A stretch of 64,000 nt of DNA from Planctomycetaceae bacterium (GCA_016125265.1 WGMC01000008.1:62001-126000), one strand, 5' to 3'. Positions 1-8,179 are shown, counted from the first letter of the stretch. Translations and numbers: made by a program. The notes: generated by a model not told the origin, from the sequence alone.

Positions 1-1
1 G

Positions 2-970
2 GCGTTCCCCGGCGCGCCGGGCGAGCTGCTGCTCAGCTTGGCGAGCCCCAACCCTTTGGCGACCTTGGGCCCCGTGCCCTGGGCAGGCGGCACCGCGACA
101 CCGGCCAACTTCGCCTTGTCGGTGCCGCTCTTGCCTTCCTTGTCGGGCCTTTCGATCTACCTGCAAGGCACACTCGTGGACCTCGCCGCGGGCCCGAGCC
201 TGGGCTTGACCAACGGCCTGCAAGTGACCCTGTCCGAGCCGAGTTTCCCCGGGCTTGTGCTGATCCAACCTGGCACGTTCCAAATGGGGTCGGATGCGGC
301 GTTTGGGGCGCCCTACTACGGGCCGGTCGGCCCCGTCCACCAAGTCACGATCAGCAAGTCCTTCTGGATGGGCCAGTACGAAGTGACGCAAGCGGAGTAC
401 CAGGCGTTGATGGGCAACAACCCGTCGCATTTCTTGGGCGCGGACCGGCCTGTCGACACTGCCACTTGGTTCAACGCCGTGGCGTACTGCAATGCCTTGA
501 ACGCTCAGGCAACGGCCCTTGGCAAGGTGCCTCCTGGTTACCAGTACCGCCTACCCACGGAGGCGGAGTGGGAGTACGCCTGCCGCGCGGGGACCACGAC
601 GGAGTTCCACTATGGGCCGAGCTTGTTGTGCAACCAAGCGAGGTTCTTGTTCTCCCACCACTCGTCTCCGGCGGCGAACTGCCAAGATCCGAATGGTGCG
701 GTGCCCGTGGGCAGCTACGCGCCGAACGCCTGGGGTCTTTACGACATGCACGGCAACGTTTGGGAGTGGTGCATGGACAGCTTCAGCAGCTACACGGCAT
801 CGTCCAAGACGGACCCGTACGTTTCTGGCGGCCCGTTCCCGGTCATCCGCGGCGGCAGTTGGCTCAGCGATTCGGGCGGCTGCCGCTCCGCGGTCCGGGG
901 CAGCTTCGACCCCGGCAGCGCCGACTTCCTCGGGTTCCGGGTTGTGCTCGCCCCAGTTCTCGCACGCTAA
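2..970 (+). CDS. Secreted FGE-fold (SUMF1-like) protein, 5' end outside window
   Basis: The reading frame is open from the window edge, so the N-terminus (signal peptide and first part of a beta-rich domain) is missing; 322 residues are present. About 90 residues belong to the beta-rich domain seen complete in the next two genes, ending in a TNGLQVTL motif. The rest is a formylglycine-generating-enzyme/sulfatase-modifying-factor fold, recognised from PGTFQMGSD, YEVTQAEY, RLPTEAEWEYACRAG, YDMHGNVWEWC and RGGSW. The Cys eight residues after RGGS is kept (GGCRSA), but the first Cys of the FGE active-site pair is Ser here, so FGly-forming activity is doubtful. The fold is also used for binding and for other oxygenase chemistry. 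It is the first visible member of a tandem paralogue array. Confidence 0.9.
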   Translation, partial: AFPGAPGELLLSLASPNPLATLGPVPWAGGTATPANFALSVPLLPSLSGLSIYLQGTLVDLAAGPSLGLTNGLQVTLSEPSFPGLVLIQPGTFQMGSDAAFGAPYYGPVGPVHQVTISKSFWMGQYEVTQAEYQALMGNNPSHFLGADRPVDTATWFNAVAYCNALNAQATALGKVPPGYQYRLPTEAEWEYACRAGTTTEFHYGPSLLCNQARFLFSHHSSPAANCQDPNGAVPVGSYAPNAWGLYDMHGNVWEWCMDSFSSYTASSKTDPYVSGGPFPVIRGGSWLSDSGGCRSAVRGSFDPGSADFLGFRVVLAPVLAR

Positions 971-983
971 TACCGAGACCTAC

Positions 984-1043
984 CGAGTACGGGCAAAATC
1001 TGCCGGTCATCCACCAATGACCGGCGGAATCTGCCCGTACTCG
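984..1043. repeat. Palindromic hairpin repeat, copy 1
   Basis: Two 27-nt arms around a 6-nt loop. The arms pair over CGAGTACGGGCA and GCCGGTCAT, with a small internal mismatch. It lies between two paralogous FGE-fold genes. Related copies are at 2465-2527 and 5396-5456; the left arm core ATCTGCCGGTCATCCA is identical in all three. There is no T-tract after it, so a simple terminator role is not evident. Confidence 0.8.
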
Positions 1044-1089
1044 CAGGCCGGAAGCCCGTAGCCCCCCGTGATTCGAGGAGGGGGTTACG

Positions 1090-1134
1090 ATGAACAGCGT
1101 TGGCTTGCTCTCCCCTTCCCCTTCCCCGGAGTGA
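1090..1134 (+). other. Possible 14-codon leader ORF
   Basis: An ATG follows a strong Shine-Dalgarno-like run (GAGGAGGGGG, then TTACG) and opens a 14-residue frame, MNSVGLLSPSPSPE, whose TGA lies 7 nt before the ATG of the next gene. The TCCGGAG or CCGGAG just before that gene's start is inside this frame, so the leader could couple translation. In the next intergenic region the equivalent ATG (2584) is in frame with the downstream gene instead. Whether the leader is translated is inference. Confidence 0.35.
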
Positions 1135-1141
1135 CTTCCCT

Positions 1142-2404
1142 ATGACTCGATCCCTACTTGCCGTCGGCTGCGCCGCTGCCCTGGTCCTGTCCGCCGTGGC
1201 CGCGAACGACGCGGCCGCGTTCCAAGTGACGCCCTACGGCTCCGGCGTGAACCCGCCGGGCAGTTTGGTGTTGACCTCCGGCATCCCCATGGTGGGGGAG
1301 ACCTTCACCGTGGGTGTGTCGAACACAGCCGTCGCTTCGGCGCCCGCGTCGCTTGCGTTCTTGAGCTTGGCGACGGCGGCTGACCCCGCGTTCCCTGCGG
1401 GCACGGTGTTGCCGGGTTTTGGCCTTTCCGCGCCGGGCGCGCAGGGCGAACTGCTGCTCAGTTTGGTCGCGCCCAATCCGCTCGTCACGTTGGGCCCCGT
1501 GCCCTGGGCCGGCGGCGCCACACCGCCTGCAAGCTTCGGTCTATCTGTGCCGCAGGTGCCGAATTTGTCTGGCCTGACGCTGTACCTGCAAGGCACGCTG
1601 GTCGACGTCGCGGCAGGACCCAGCTTGGGGTTGACCAACGGTCTGGCGGTGACCTTGACGGCGCCTAACTTCCCCGGCCTCGTGCCCATCCAACCGGGCA
1701 CGTTCCTGATGGGCTCGAACGCGGCGAGCGCGGCGCCCTACTTCAGCCAAAGCAGTGAGAAGCCCGTCCACCAAGTCACGATCAGCCAGCCCTTCTGGAT
1801 GGGCCGGTACGAGGTGACGCAGGCGGAGTACGAGGCGCTGATGGGCACCAACCCGGCGCAGCTCTTGGGCGCTGACCGGCCGGTGGAGCGCGTCAATTGG
1901 TTCAACGCGGTGGCCTACTGCCACGCCCTGAATGCCCAACAAACGGCGCTCGGCCAGGTACCCGCCGGCTACCAATATCGCCTGCCCACGGAGGCGGAAT
2001 GGGAGTACACCTGCCGCGCAGGGACGACAACGGAGTTCCACTATGGGACTGCTCTTTTCTGCAACCAGGCGCGGTTCTGGAACTCCGACCATGCGGGCTC
2101 GACGTGCGGCCTGACGGCCGCGAGCGGCACCTCGCCCGTGGGCAGCTACGCTCCGAACGCCTTTGGCCTCTATGACATGCATGGCAACGTGTGGGAGTGG
2201 TGCATGGACAGCTTCAGCAGCTACACGGCTTCGGCCGAGACGGATCCTTACGTCTCTGGCGGCTCGTTCCGGGTCTTCCGCGGCGGCAGTTGGGACTTCG
2301 CCTCGAACTTCTGCCGCTCCGCGCGCCGGGGCAACGTCAGTCCCAGCCTCTACACCAACTTCATCGGGTTCCGGGTTGTGCTCGCCCCAGTTCTCGTCCC
2401 CTAG
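1142..2404 (+). CDS. Secreted protein with beta-rich N-domain and FGE fold
   Basis: 420 residues. An export signal covers residues 1-26, ending AAA before FQVTP. Residues 27-180 form a beta-rich domain (GSGVNPPGSL, GIPMVGETFTVGV, TNGLAVTL). Residues 182-416 form the FGE/SUMF1 fold: PGTFLMGS, YEVTQAEY, RLPTEAEWEY, DMHGNVWEWC and RGGSW at 380-384. At the active-site Cys pair of true FGE only the second is present (C391); the first is F386. Installing formylglycine in sulfatases is therefore unlikely, and a surface-binding or other role is possible. I chose the ATG at 1142 over a TTG further upstream because the signal peptide starts there and the same start is conserved in the next copy. It is a paralogue of its two neighbours. 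Confidence 0.92.
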   Translation: MTRSLLAVGCAAALVLSAVAANDAAAFQVTPYGSGVNPPGSLVLTSGIPMVGETFTVGVSNTAVASAPASLAFLSLATAADPAFPAGTVLPGFGLSAPGAQGELLLSLVAPNPLVTLGPVPWAGGATPPASFGLSVPQVPNLSGLTLYLQGTLVDVAAGPSLGLTNGLAVTLTAPNFPGLVPIQPGTFLMGSNAASAAPYFSQSSEKPVHQVTISQPFWMGRYEVTQAEYEALMGTNPAQLLGADRPVERVNWFNAVAYCHALNAQQTALGQVPAGYQYRLPTEAEWEYTCRAGTTTEFHYGTALFCNQARFWNSDHAGSTCGLTAASGTSPVGSYAPNAFGLYDMHGNVWEWCMDSFSSYTASAETDPYVSGGSFRVFRGGSWDFASNFCRSARRGNVSPSLYTNFIGFRVVLAPVLVP

Positions 2405-2464
2405 CCCGGCGTAAGGGACGCCCACTCGCTGGCGCAAGCCCGCAGGCCCGTGGGTCACCGACTA

Positions 2465-2527
2465 CCGAGTACGGGCAAGATCTGCCGGTCATCCACCCGA
2501 CGACCGGCGTATTTTGCCCGTACTCGG
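2465..2527. repeat. Palindromic hairpin repeat, copy 2
   Basis: Same element as at 984-1043, 61 nt between its CGAG and CTCG ends, extended one base pair outward. The arms pair over CCGAGTACGGGCA and GCCGGTC. It sits at the same relative place, about 100 nt before the start of the next paralogue, so it may have been copied with the gene. Confidence 0.8.
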
Positions 2528-2628
2528 CAGGTCGAGGTCGTACTCGGAGGTCGTAGCCGCCGTGATTTGAAAAGGGAGCTACGATGAGCCGCCTTGACTT
2601 GCTCTCCCCCTTCCGGAGTGACTTCCCC

Positions 2629-3891
2629 ATGACTCGATCCCTCCTCGCCGTCGGTGGCGCCGCGACAGTTCTGATTTCCGCCATGGCCGCGAACGACGCG
2701 GCCGCGTTCCAAGTGACACCCTACGGCTCCGGCGTGAACCCGCCGGGCAGTTTGGTGGTGACCGCTGGGATCCCCATGGTGGGGGCGACCTTCACCGTCG
2801 GCGTGTCGAACACCGCGACCGCAAGCGCGCCGGCTGCCCTCGCGTTCTTGAGCGTCGCTACGGCGCCTGACCCCGCGTTCCCCGCGGGCACCGTACTGCC
2901 GGGCTTTGGCCTGGTGTCCCCGGGCGCGCCGGGCGAACTGCTGCTCTCTTTGACGCCGCCCAACCCATTCGCGACCTCGGGTCCCGTGTCATGGGCTGGC
3001 GGCGCGGCGGCGCCCGCGAGTTTCGATGTCTCTGTGCCTTTGGTGCTCTCGCTCTCTGGACTCTCGATCTACTTGCAAGGCACACTTGTCGATCTCGCCG
3101 CTGGCCCTAGCCTGGGCGTGACCAACGGCCTGCAGGTGCCGCTCTCTGTGCCGAGTTTCCCGGGCCTCGTGCCTATCCCACCGGGCACGTTCCAGATGGG
3201 CTCGGACGCCGCGAACGCGCCTCCGTATTTCTCGCCAATCAACGAGAAGCCCGCTCACCAAGTCACGATCACCAGGCCCTACTGGATGGGCCGGTATGAG
3301 GTGACACAAGCCGAATTCGAGGCGATCCTCGGTTTCAACCCGTCGTTTCACGTGGGTCCCGATCGACCGGTGGAGTACGTGCAGCGGTTCCAAGCCGTCG
3401 CCTACTGCAACGTGTTGAATGCTCAGCAGACGGCTCTCGGCAAGGTGCCCGCTGGTTACCAGTACCGGCTGCCCACGGAGGCGGAATGGGAGTACGCGTG
3501 CCGCGCGGGTACGACAACGGAGTTCGCCTTCGGGCCCGACATTTTCTGCGACCAGGCCGGGTTCAACTACAGCTTTCACTCGAACAGCGAGTGCGGCGGC
3601 TGGCAATCGGGCACCAAGAGCGTCGGTAGCTACGCTCCCAACGCCTGGGGCTTGTACGACATGCATGGCAACGTGTGGGAGTGGTGCTTGGACACACCTC
3701 AACCCTATTCGACTACGCCGAAGACGGATCCTTTCGGCGGCTATGGCGCTTCGTTGGGGGTCTTCCGGGGCGGCTGTTGGGATTTCGGGTCGCAGCTCAC
3801 TCGCTCCGCGTACCGTCTCAAGATTGCCGGCAGCTACTCCGGCGGCAGCCTCGGCTTCCGGGTGGTGCTGGGCCCAATACTCTTGCCCTAG
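2629..3891 (+). CDS. Secreted protein with beta-rich N-domain and FGE fold, divergent copy
   Basis: 420 residues, collinear with the preceding gene: signal peptide MTRSLLAVGG to AAAFQV, beta-rich domain to about residue 180, then the FGE fold (PGTFQMGSD, YEVTQAEFEA, RLPTEAEWEYACRAG, YDMHGNVWEWC). It is the most diverged of the array. The usual RGGSW is RGGCW, and the retained second active-site Cys is replaced by Thr (LTRSA), so neither canonical FGE cysteine is at its place. An in-frame ATG at 2584 with a good ribosome site would add 15 residues (MSRLDLLSPFRSDFP) before the signal peptide. I prefer 2629 because it keeps a normal signal peptide and matches the sister gene. Confidence 0.9.
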   Translation: MTRSLLAVGGAATVLISAMAANDAAAFQVTPYGSGVNPPGSLVVTAGIPMVGATFTVGVSNTATASAPAALAFLSVATAPDPAFPAGTVLPGFGLVSPGAPGELLLSLTPPNPFATSGPVSWAGGAAAPASFDVSVPLVLSLSGLSIYLQGTLVDLAAGPSLGVTNGLQVPLSVPSFPGLVPIPPGTFQMGSDAANAPPYFSPINEKPAHQVTITRPYWMGRYEVTQAEFEAILGFNPSFHVGPDRPVEYVQRFQAVAYCNVLNAQQTALGKVPAGYQYRLPTEAEWEYACRAGTTTEFAFGPDIFCDQAGFNYSFHSNSECGGWQSGTKSVGSYAPNAWGLYDMHGNVWEWCLDTPQPYSTTPKTDPFGGYGASLGVFRGGCWDFGSQLTRSAYRLKIAGSYSGGSLGFRVVLGPILLP

Positions 3892-4052
3892 CCCGAGGGA
3901 AATCGCGCTCGCCCGCTGATGCGCCAGCGGCCGAGCCCTTTCCGCCGTCCAGTTCGGAAGCGGGGGGGGACAGATCGGGGCGCGTGTTCTCCATTCGGGC
4001 GTTCGATCGGCTGGCGGCGTGTCCCAACGGGCTGCCCGGGATCCCGCCCACT

Positions 4053-4296
4053 TCACGACATGCACGGCAACTTGTGGGAGTGGTGCATGGACGGCTTCAT
4101 CAGCTACACGGCTTCGGCCAAGACGGACCCTTGCGTTTCTGGCGGCCCGCTCCGGGTCGTCCGCGGCGGTAGTTGGAACCCTTGGAACAGCAACTCGGCC
4201 AAGTGCCGCTCCGCGTTCCGGGACTACGACGTTTCCTGGTACTCCGACAGCAACTTCGGGTTCCGGGTCGTGCTTGGCCCCGTTCTCGTGCCCTAG
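4053..4296 (+). pseudogene. Truncated fourth FGE-fold copy
   Basis: Only the last 80 residues of the family are present, starting abruptly at HDMHGNLWEWCMDGF and running through RGGSW, NFGFRVVLGPVLVP and a stop codon. The DNA before it (3892-4052) does not match the family, so the first four-fifths, with signal peptide and start, are deleted. The 3' flank (4297 to about 4353) still resembles the flank after the second copy at 2405. This fits a tandem duplication followed by an internal deletion. A frame runs through it from 3919 but has no homology there, so a functional product is unlikely. Confidence 0.8.
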
Positions 4297-4677
4297 TTCG
4301 GCGCAGGCGACGCCCGCCCGCTGGCGCAACCCCTAAAGGCCCGTGGGTCGCCGGGCCCAAGGTGCTGGAGCGGCAAGCGCTGCATGTCGAGCCGGGGGCG
4401 AACTCGCCGACTTCGGGGTCTGCGCGTTGGCTGTTTACGCTGATGGCATCGCCCCGCGCCTCTTGGTCGGCGGCACTTTCGGCGTGGGCACCGCCGGCCA
4501 CAGCTTCGTCTGGCTCTGGGGCGAGCCGATCGAGGCCCAGCAGATCGACTCGAGAAACTCCGCCGCTCCGTCCTTGCCTCCGATGGGCCTGGGGCGTCGT
4601 CGAGCCGTCAACCAGCAACTCACCCTGGGCCGCAGTGACGGCACGTGGCCTGCGTCGCGCGGCGGCACCGCCCGACG
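4297..4677. other. Intergenic stretch with decayed sequence
   Basis: The first 55 nt resemble the 3' flank of the FGE-fold gene ending at 2404. From about 4397 to 4500 a plus-strand frame reads DFGVCALAVYADGIAPRLLV followed by GGTF, which looks like one blade of the beta-propeller repeats common in secreted proteins of this group. It is isolated, without start, signal or further blades, so I regard it as a relic. No complete gene is visible. Confidence 0.4.
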
Positions 4678-5004
4678 TCACCTGTTCTGCAGGACCGCGA
4701 AGGCGAGGAAGTACCGCCGCAGGCCCTCTGCGGAGGCGGGGTCGTGTGGTGCCTCGAAGAACAGGCGCACGAACTCCTCGCGAGCCCGCAGGACCTCTCG
4801 CAGGCGGTGGCCGCGCCAGCGCTTGTCGCTCGCGGTGAGATCGAACAGCTCGAGGGCACGGTCTAGCGCCTTCTCGAAGCGATCGTGACGCCCGCTCCTA
4901 AAGGCAGCGATCGTACGCTCCACCTCGCTCCCCACGTTGGCGAGTTGCTCGACGAGGCCGAGGGTCTGCCAGCGCCCGGCGCTCAACTGCCTATGGAGCG
5001 TCAT
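4678..5004 (-). CDS. Small helical protein paired with DUF5674
   Basis: 108 residues, predicted almost entirely helical, with no membrane segment or signal. Recognisable stretches are EQLANVGSEVERTIAAF, ALDRALELFDLTASD and LREVLRAREEFVRLFF. The start codon overlaps the stop of the upstream DUF5674 gene by 4 nt (ATGA), so the two are translated together. I recall the same kind of helical protein beside DUF5674 in other bacteria but cannot check it here. The layout resembles a toxin-antitoxin or other two-component stress module, but nothing in the sequence shows an enzymatic activity. Function unknown. Confidence 0.75.
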   Translation of the reverse strand: MTLHRQLSAGRWQTLGLVEQLANVGSEVERTIAAFRSGRHDRFEKALDRALELFDLTASDKRWRGHRLREVLRAREEFVRLFFEAPHDPASAEGLRRYFLAFAVLQNR

Positions 5005-5360
5005 GAACTCGACTCCGGAGCAACCAGATCGTCGACGATCTGGCGGATGGAGGCCTGCAAGCGCGCGTCCTCGACACCGCGCGAGCGATTCCCCTGCGCC
5101 GGTCGGACATTGATCATCGAGTCGAACTCGAACCAGTCATCGCCATCCTCCGCCGGGTAGAGGTTGATGCCCCACCGATCCTCTTGTCGAGAGCCATCGC
5201 CTAGCAGTGCGGATTCCTCGTCCGAGTGCAACTCTGCGCCGACGACCATGATCTTCCGCCGGACATCGACGACGGCCTTGATCATGTCGCCGAACTGCTC
5301 CGCGGCCGCAGCGGCCAGGTACGAGCGGGCGATCTTCGTGCGTACGAACTCGAGCGGCAT
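5001..5360 (-). CDS. DUF5674 family protein
   Basis: 119 residues. The family is recognised from FGDMIKAVVDV, GAELHSDEE, GSRQEDRWGINLYP, WFEFDSMINVRPAQGNRSRG and IRQIVDDL, with the full domain present. It is likely cytoplasmic; no biochemical function is established to my knowledge. It is first in a two-gene unit with a 4-nt overlap to the next gene. I chose the ATG at 5360 (MPLEFVRT). A longer frame back to 5498 reads through the palindromic repeat at 5396-5456 and is not credible. That repeat ends 36 nt before the start codon, where it could affect transcription. Confidence 0.88.
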   Translation of the reverse strand: MPLEFVRTKIARSYLAAAAAEQFGDMIKAVVDVRRKIMVVGAELHSDEESALLGDGSRQEDRWGINLYPAEDGDDWFEFDSMINVRPAQGNRSRGVEDARLQASIRQIVDDLVAPESSS

Positions 5361-5395
5361 GGGACACCGAGTGTACCGTGTACCAATACCGGTAT

Positions 5396-5456
5396 CGAGT
5401 GCGGACAGAATCTGCCGGTCATCCATCCGATGGCCGGCAGATTTTGTCCGCACTCG
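5396..5456. repeat. Palindromic hairpin repeat, copy 3, with compensatory changes
   Basis: Same family as the copies at 984 and 2465. The outer stem is CGAGTGCGGACA paired with TGTCCGCACTCG. Two bases differ from the other copies (TACGGGC to TGCGGAC), and both are matched by compensating changes in the opposite arm, so pairing is preserved. It lies upstream of the minus-strand DUF5674 gene, inverted relative to it. A direct repeat CGCACTCGGT follows at about 5449-5471. Confidence 0.8.
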
Positions 5457-5519
5457 GTGGACGCACTCGGTAGACGAGATCGTTGTCGCAGTGCGCACGC
5501 TCCGGTCTGTGTGTCGCAG

Positions 5520-5957
5520 TCAGCCGCCCAGTTCGGAGAGCGGTGCGGGCGTGAGATCGGGGGTGGTTTCGAGCGCGAGGATCGCTGCTACGCCTTCGGC
5601 TGTTGCGCCGGCGCCGATTAGTTGGGGGTCGCGTTCGTGGGGGAGGAAGCGCCACCAGCGGCTCTCGGCGTCGATTAGGCCCAGTTCTTGGTGCCAGGCG
5701 TTGCGCACGCTCAGGAAGGCGTCTTTGGGGTCGTTGGTTGGGGTGTAGCGGACGAGCCAGCCCACCGCGTTGTTGTCTTGCAGCACGCGCCACACTTCGG
5801 TCGGTTGGCTGACGACGACTTCGGGCACGGTGGCGGGCGCGGGGCCCTCGTGCACGGTTGTGATGCAGCCCACGAGCATCGCGACGGTCGGCAGCGCGGC
5901 GGCGAGTAGCGCGACGGTCAGCAGCGCGGCGGCGGGTGTGGAGTGGGTCAGTTTCAC
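5520..5957 (-). CDS. Lipoprotein of unknown function
   Basis: 145 residues. A hydrophobic segment with lipobox LVGC (Cys31) marks a lipoprotein; the start is GTG and overlaps the TGA of the upstream membrane-protein gene by 4 nt (GTGA). The mature part holds a compact domain with WRVLQDNNAVGWLVRYTP, RNAWHQELGLID and SRWWRFLPHE. I do not recognise the family. Translational coupling to the YfhO-like protein suggests an envelope role. A window-wide GTG start is acceptable because no ATG gives the signal peptide. Confidence 0.75.
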   Translation of the reverse strand: MKLTHSTPAAALLTVALLAAALPTVAMLVGCITTVHEGPAPATVPEVVVSQPTEVWRVLQDNNAVGWLVRYTPTNDPKDAFLSVRNAWHQELGLIDAESRWWRFLPHERDPQLIGAGATAEGVAAILALETTPDLTPAPLSELGG

Positions 5958-8179
5958 GGGGCGATCTTTTTGGGGCGGGGGCGCCTTGGCAGAGCCAAGA
6001 AGAAGAGGAGCGGCAGGGCGAGCGCGCACAGGGCCGCGCCGAGTGCGAACGAGCGTGGGCGGTAGCGCAGTTCTACCTGGTGGTCGCCGGCGGGCAGCCA
6101 TAGGCCTTCGAGGGCGTGGGCCACACGCTCGATGGGATGGGGTGTGCCGTTCACCACGGCCTGCCAGCCGGGGTCCCACGCGTGGGCGAGCACGACGAGC
6201 GCGGGTGCGTCGAGTTGGGCGCGGAAGGTGCGGGTGAGGGGCGTGCGCTCGATCCACGCCACCTGGCCGCGCGGTGTCATGCCGGGGGCGTCGTTGTAGG
6301 GCTCTACACCCTCGGGCACATGCTCGACGGGAATCACGTCGGGATCGAACGACTCGGCGCCCATTCGAGCGAGGCGGATGTCGCGGTCGGGGAGCAACTC
6401 CACGCCGCGCGCCACGCGCAGGAAGGGGCGGAAGAAGGGGTTCTCGTAGGTCAGGAACTCGCCCTCGTGCGCGGGTGTGAGCGGCGCCGGCAGTGGGTCG
6501 CGGCTGATGACCCAGCGCACGCCCAAGAGACCGCCCAGGGGCACGGCTCGGTCGAACCAGCGGATCTCGTTCGTGAACCAAGCGGCGCGCTCGTCGGTGG
6601 TCAATAGAGCCACCAGCTCGACCACCCGCACGGTTTCGATGGAGTCGTAACCGGTGATCAGCGGCACACCGAGGAACAGGTTGCTGTTCGGCGGCAGCAG
6701 GGTGTTGCTGGTGGCGAGGGTGCGGCCCAGATCGCCCTGCGCGGCCAGGAATGCGCCGCTTTGTGTCGCGGGCAGGATCTCGGCCCGCGGCACCACGGGG
6801 TTGTAGCCACGGCCAAAGGGGACGAGTTGGGCGAGGACCACAACGCACGCGAGCGCCCCAAGCGCTCCGCGCACCCGTGCGTTGCGCACACGCGCGAGCA
6901 CAGCCTCCAAACCCAGGGCGCCGAGCACACACAGCGCAAAGGCCACGACCAAGAGCAACCGCAGCGGCTTGGTGGAGGAGAGCCCCGGCACCCACTCGAC
7001 GAGCAGACCGCCGGGCCCCAGGTTCCACGCCATCAACGCGGCGAGCAGCGCCGCGCCGCCCAGGAACCACGTGCCGGGCTCTCGCCGCCGCAAGACGAGG
7101 GCCGCGATGGCCAGCAGCGGCAGCAGCGAACCCACGTAGCCGCCGGCGAACTCCTGGAAGTTGAGGTGCGGGCCGCTCGGGCCTCGGTAGGTGCCCTCGA
7201 GCGGATCCCCGTGGAGGTGTGGCAGCAGCAAGAACGGCGCCATCTCCGCGGCCGGCGGCATGGCCTCGGCCACCTGGGCGGTGACCTGGGGGGCGAGCTC
7301 GCGCCCGCGGCTCGCCGCCGTGTACTCCGCAAACGGCAGCCACTGGGGCGCCGCCAGGGCGAGCGCCAGGAGTGCCGCCGCCGCCAGTCCGAGCAGGCCG
7401 CGCCCGCGGAGGTGCTCCTCCCCGCCAGCTCCCGGAGCGGGTCCGAACACCCGCCACAGGGCCCACAAACCCGCGAACAGCGCCACGTGGAGCGCCGTCG
7501 GCACGTGACCCGCGACGAGGGCCAGCCCGCCGAGGGCCCCCAGGGCCGCCACAGGCCGCCGCCCCCGGCCGCGGGGGGCGCAGATCAGGGCTTCGAGGGC
7601 CACCAGCACCCACGGCAACAGCAGCGCCACGTTCGTGTGCGGGTGGCCGAGCCACAGGACCAAGAAGGCGGAGAACTGGTACCCGAGCGCCCCCGCCAGG
7701 GCCGCCGCCGGCCGCGCGCCGAGCCGACCGAGCAGCACGAAGGTCCCAAGCCCCGCCAGGGCGAGCTTCGCCCAAGCCACGAACGCGAACACCGCCCAAT
7801 CGCCGACCAGGAAGTACAGCCACGACAGCGGCCACAGGAACGCGCCCGTCAGGGCCCCGTGAATAGGCTGGCCGAGGAGGTTGTTCGGGTTCCAAAGGGG
7901 TAGCTCGCCGGCGGCCAAGCGCTCGCCCGCGAAGTGCAACCACGGCAGGACCACCAGGCTCTGGTCGAGCAGCAGGGGGTTCCGCGAGCGCGCGCCCTCG
8001 CCCGCCGCGCTCTTCCACGGCTCGAAATCGACCAGCCCGTCGAGTTGCACCAGCACGCCGGGCCCGAAGACCGCCTCACCCAGCAGCAGGAGCGGCGCCA
8101 GCACCAGCACCCACCGCGCGATCCACTGGCCTCGCCCGACCCCCTTCGCCCCAGCGCCCGGCCCGTCCATGGGGGGCAA
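5954..8179 (-). CDS. YfhO-like polytopic membrane protein
   Basis: 741 residues with about a dozen hydrophobic segments from residue 22 onward and a C-terminal extracytoplasmic domain, ending in a last membrane helix before RRPRPKKIAP. It resembles the bacterial YfhO family (GT-C-like membrane proteins, lipid-linked sugar transfer in characterised members): an early lumenal D-rich loop (LVDFEPWKS), LPLWNPNNLLGQP, and the C-terminal APALVVLAHAWDPGWQAVVNG with GLWLPAGDHQVELRYRP. The last two are typical of this family's C-terminal domain. It shares a 4-nt overlap with the downstream lipoprotein. The substrate cannot be told from sequence. Confidence 0.85.
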   Translation of the reverse strand: MPPMDGPGAGAKGVGRGQWIARWVLVLAPLLLLGEAVFGPGVLVQLDGLVDFEPWKSAAGEGARSRNPLLLDQSLVVLPWLHFAGERLAAGELPLWNPNNLLGQPIHGALTGAFLWPLSWLYFLVGDWAVFAFVAWAKLALAGLGTFVLLGRLGARPAAALAGALGYQFSAFLVLWLGHPHTNVALLLPWVLVALEALICAPRGRGRRPVAALGALGGLALVAGHVPTALHVALFAGLWALWRVFGPAPGAGGEEHLRGRGLLGLAAAALLALALAAPQWLPFAEYTAASRGRELAPQVTAQVAEAMPPAAEMAPFLLLPHLHGDPLEGTYRGPSGPHLNFQEFAGGYVGSLLPLLAIAALVLRRREPGTWFLGGAALLAALMAWNLGPGGLLVEWVPGLSSTKPLRLLLVVAFALCVLGALGLEAVLARVRNARVRGALGALACVVVLAQLVPFGRGYNPVVPRAEILPATQSGAFLAAQGDLGRTLATSNTLLPPNSNLFLGVPLITGYDSIETVRVVELVALLTTDERAAWFTNEIRWFDRAVPLGGLLGVRWVISRDPLPAPLTPAHEGEFLTYENPFFRPFLRVARGVELLPDRDIRLARMGAESFDPDVIPVEHVPEGVEPYNDAPGMTPRGQVAWIERTPLTRTFRAQLDAPALVVLAHAWDPGWQAVVNGTPHPIERVAHALEGLWLPAGDHQVELRYRPRSFALGAALCALALPLLFFLALPRRPRPKKIAP

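Noticed and set aside
5361..5498. N-terminal extension of the DUF5674 protein
   Set aside because: It would be encoded by the palindromic repeat and has no family similarity; MPLEFVRT at 5360 is the natural start.
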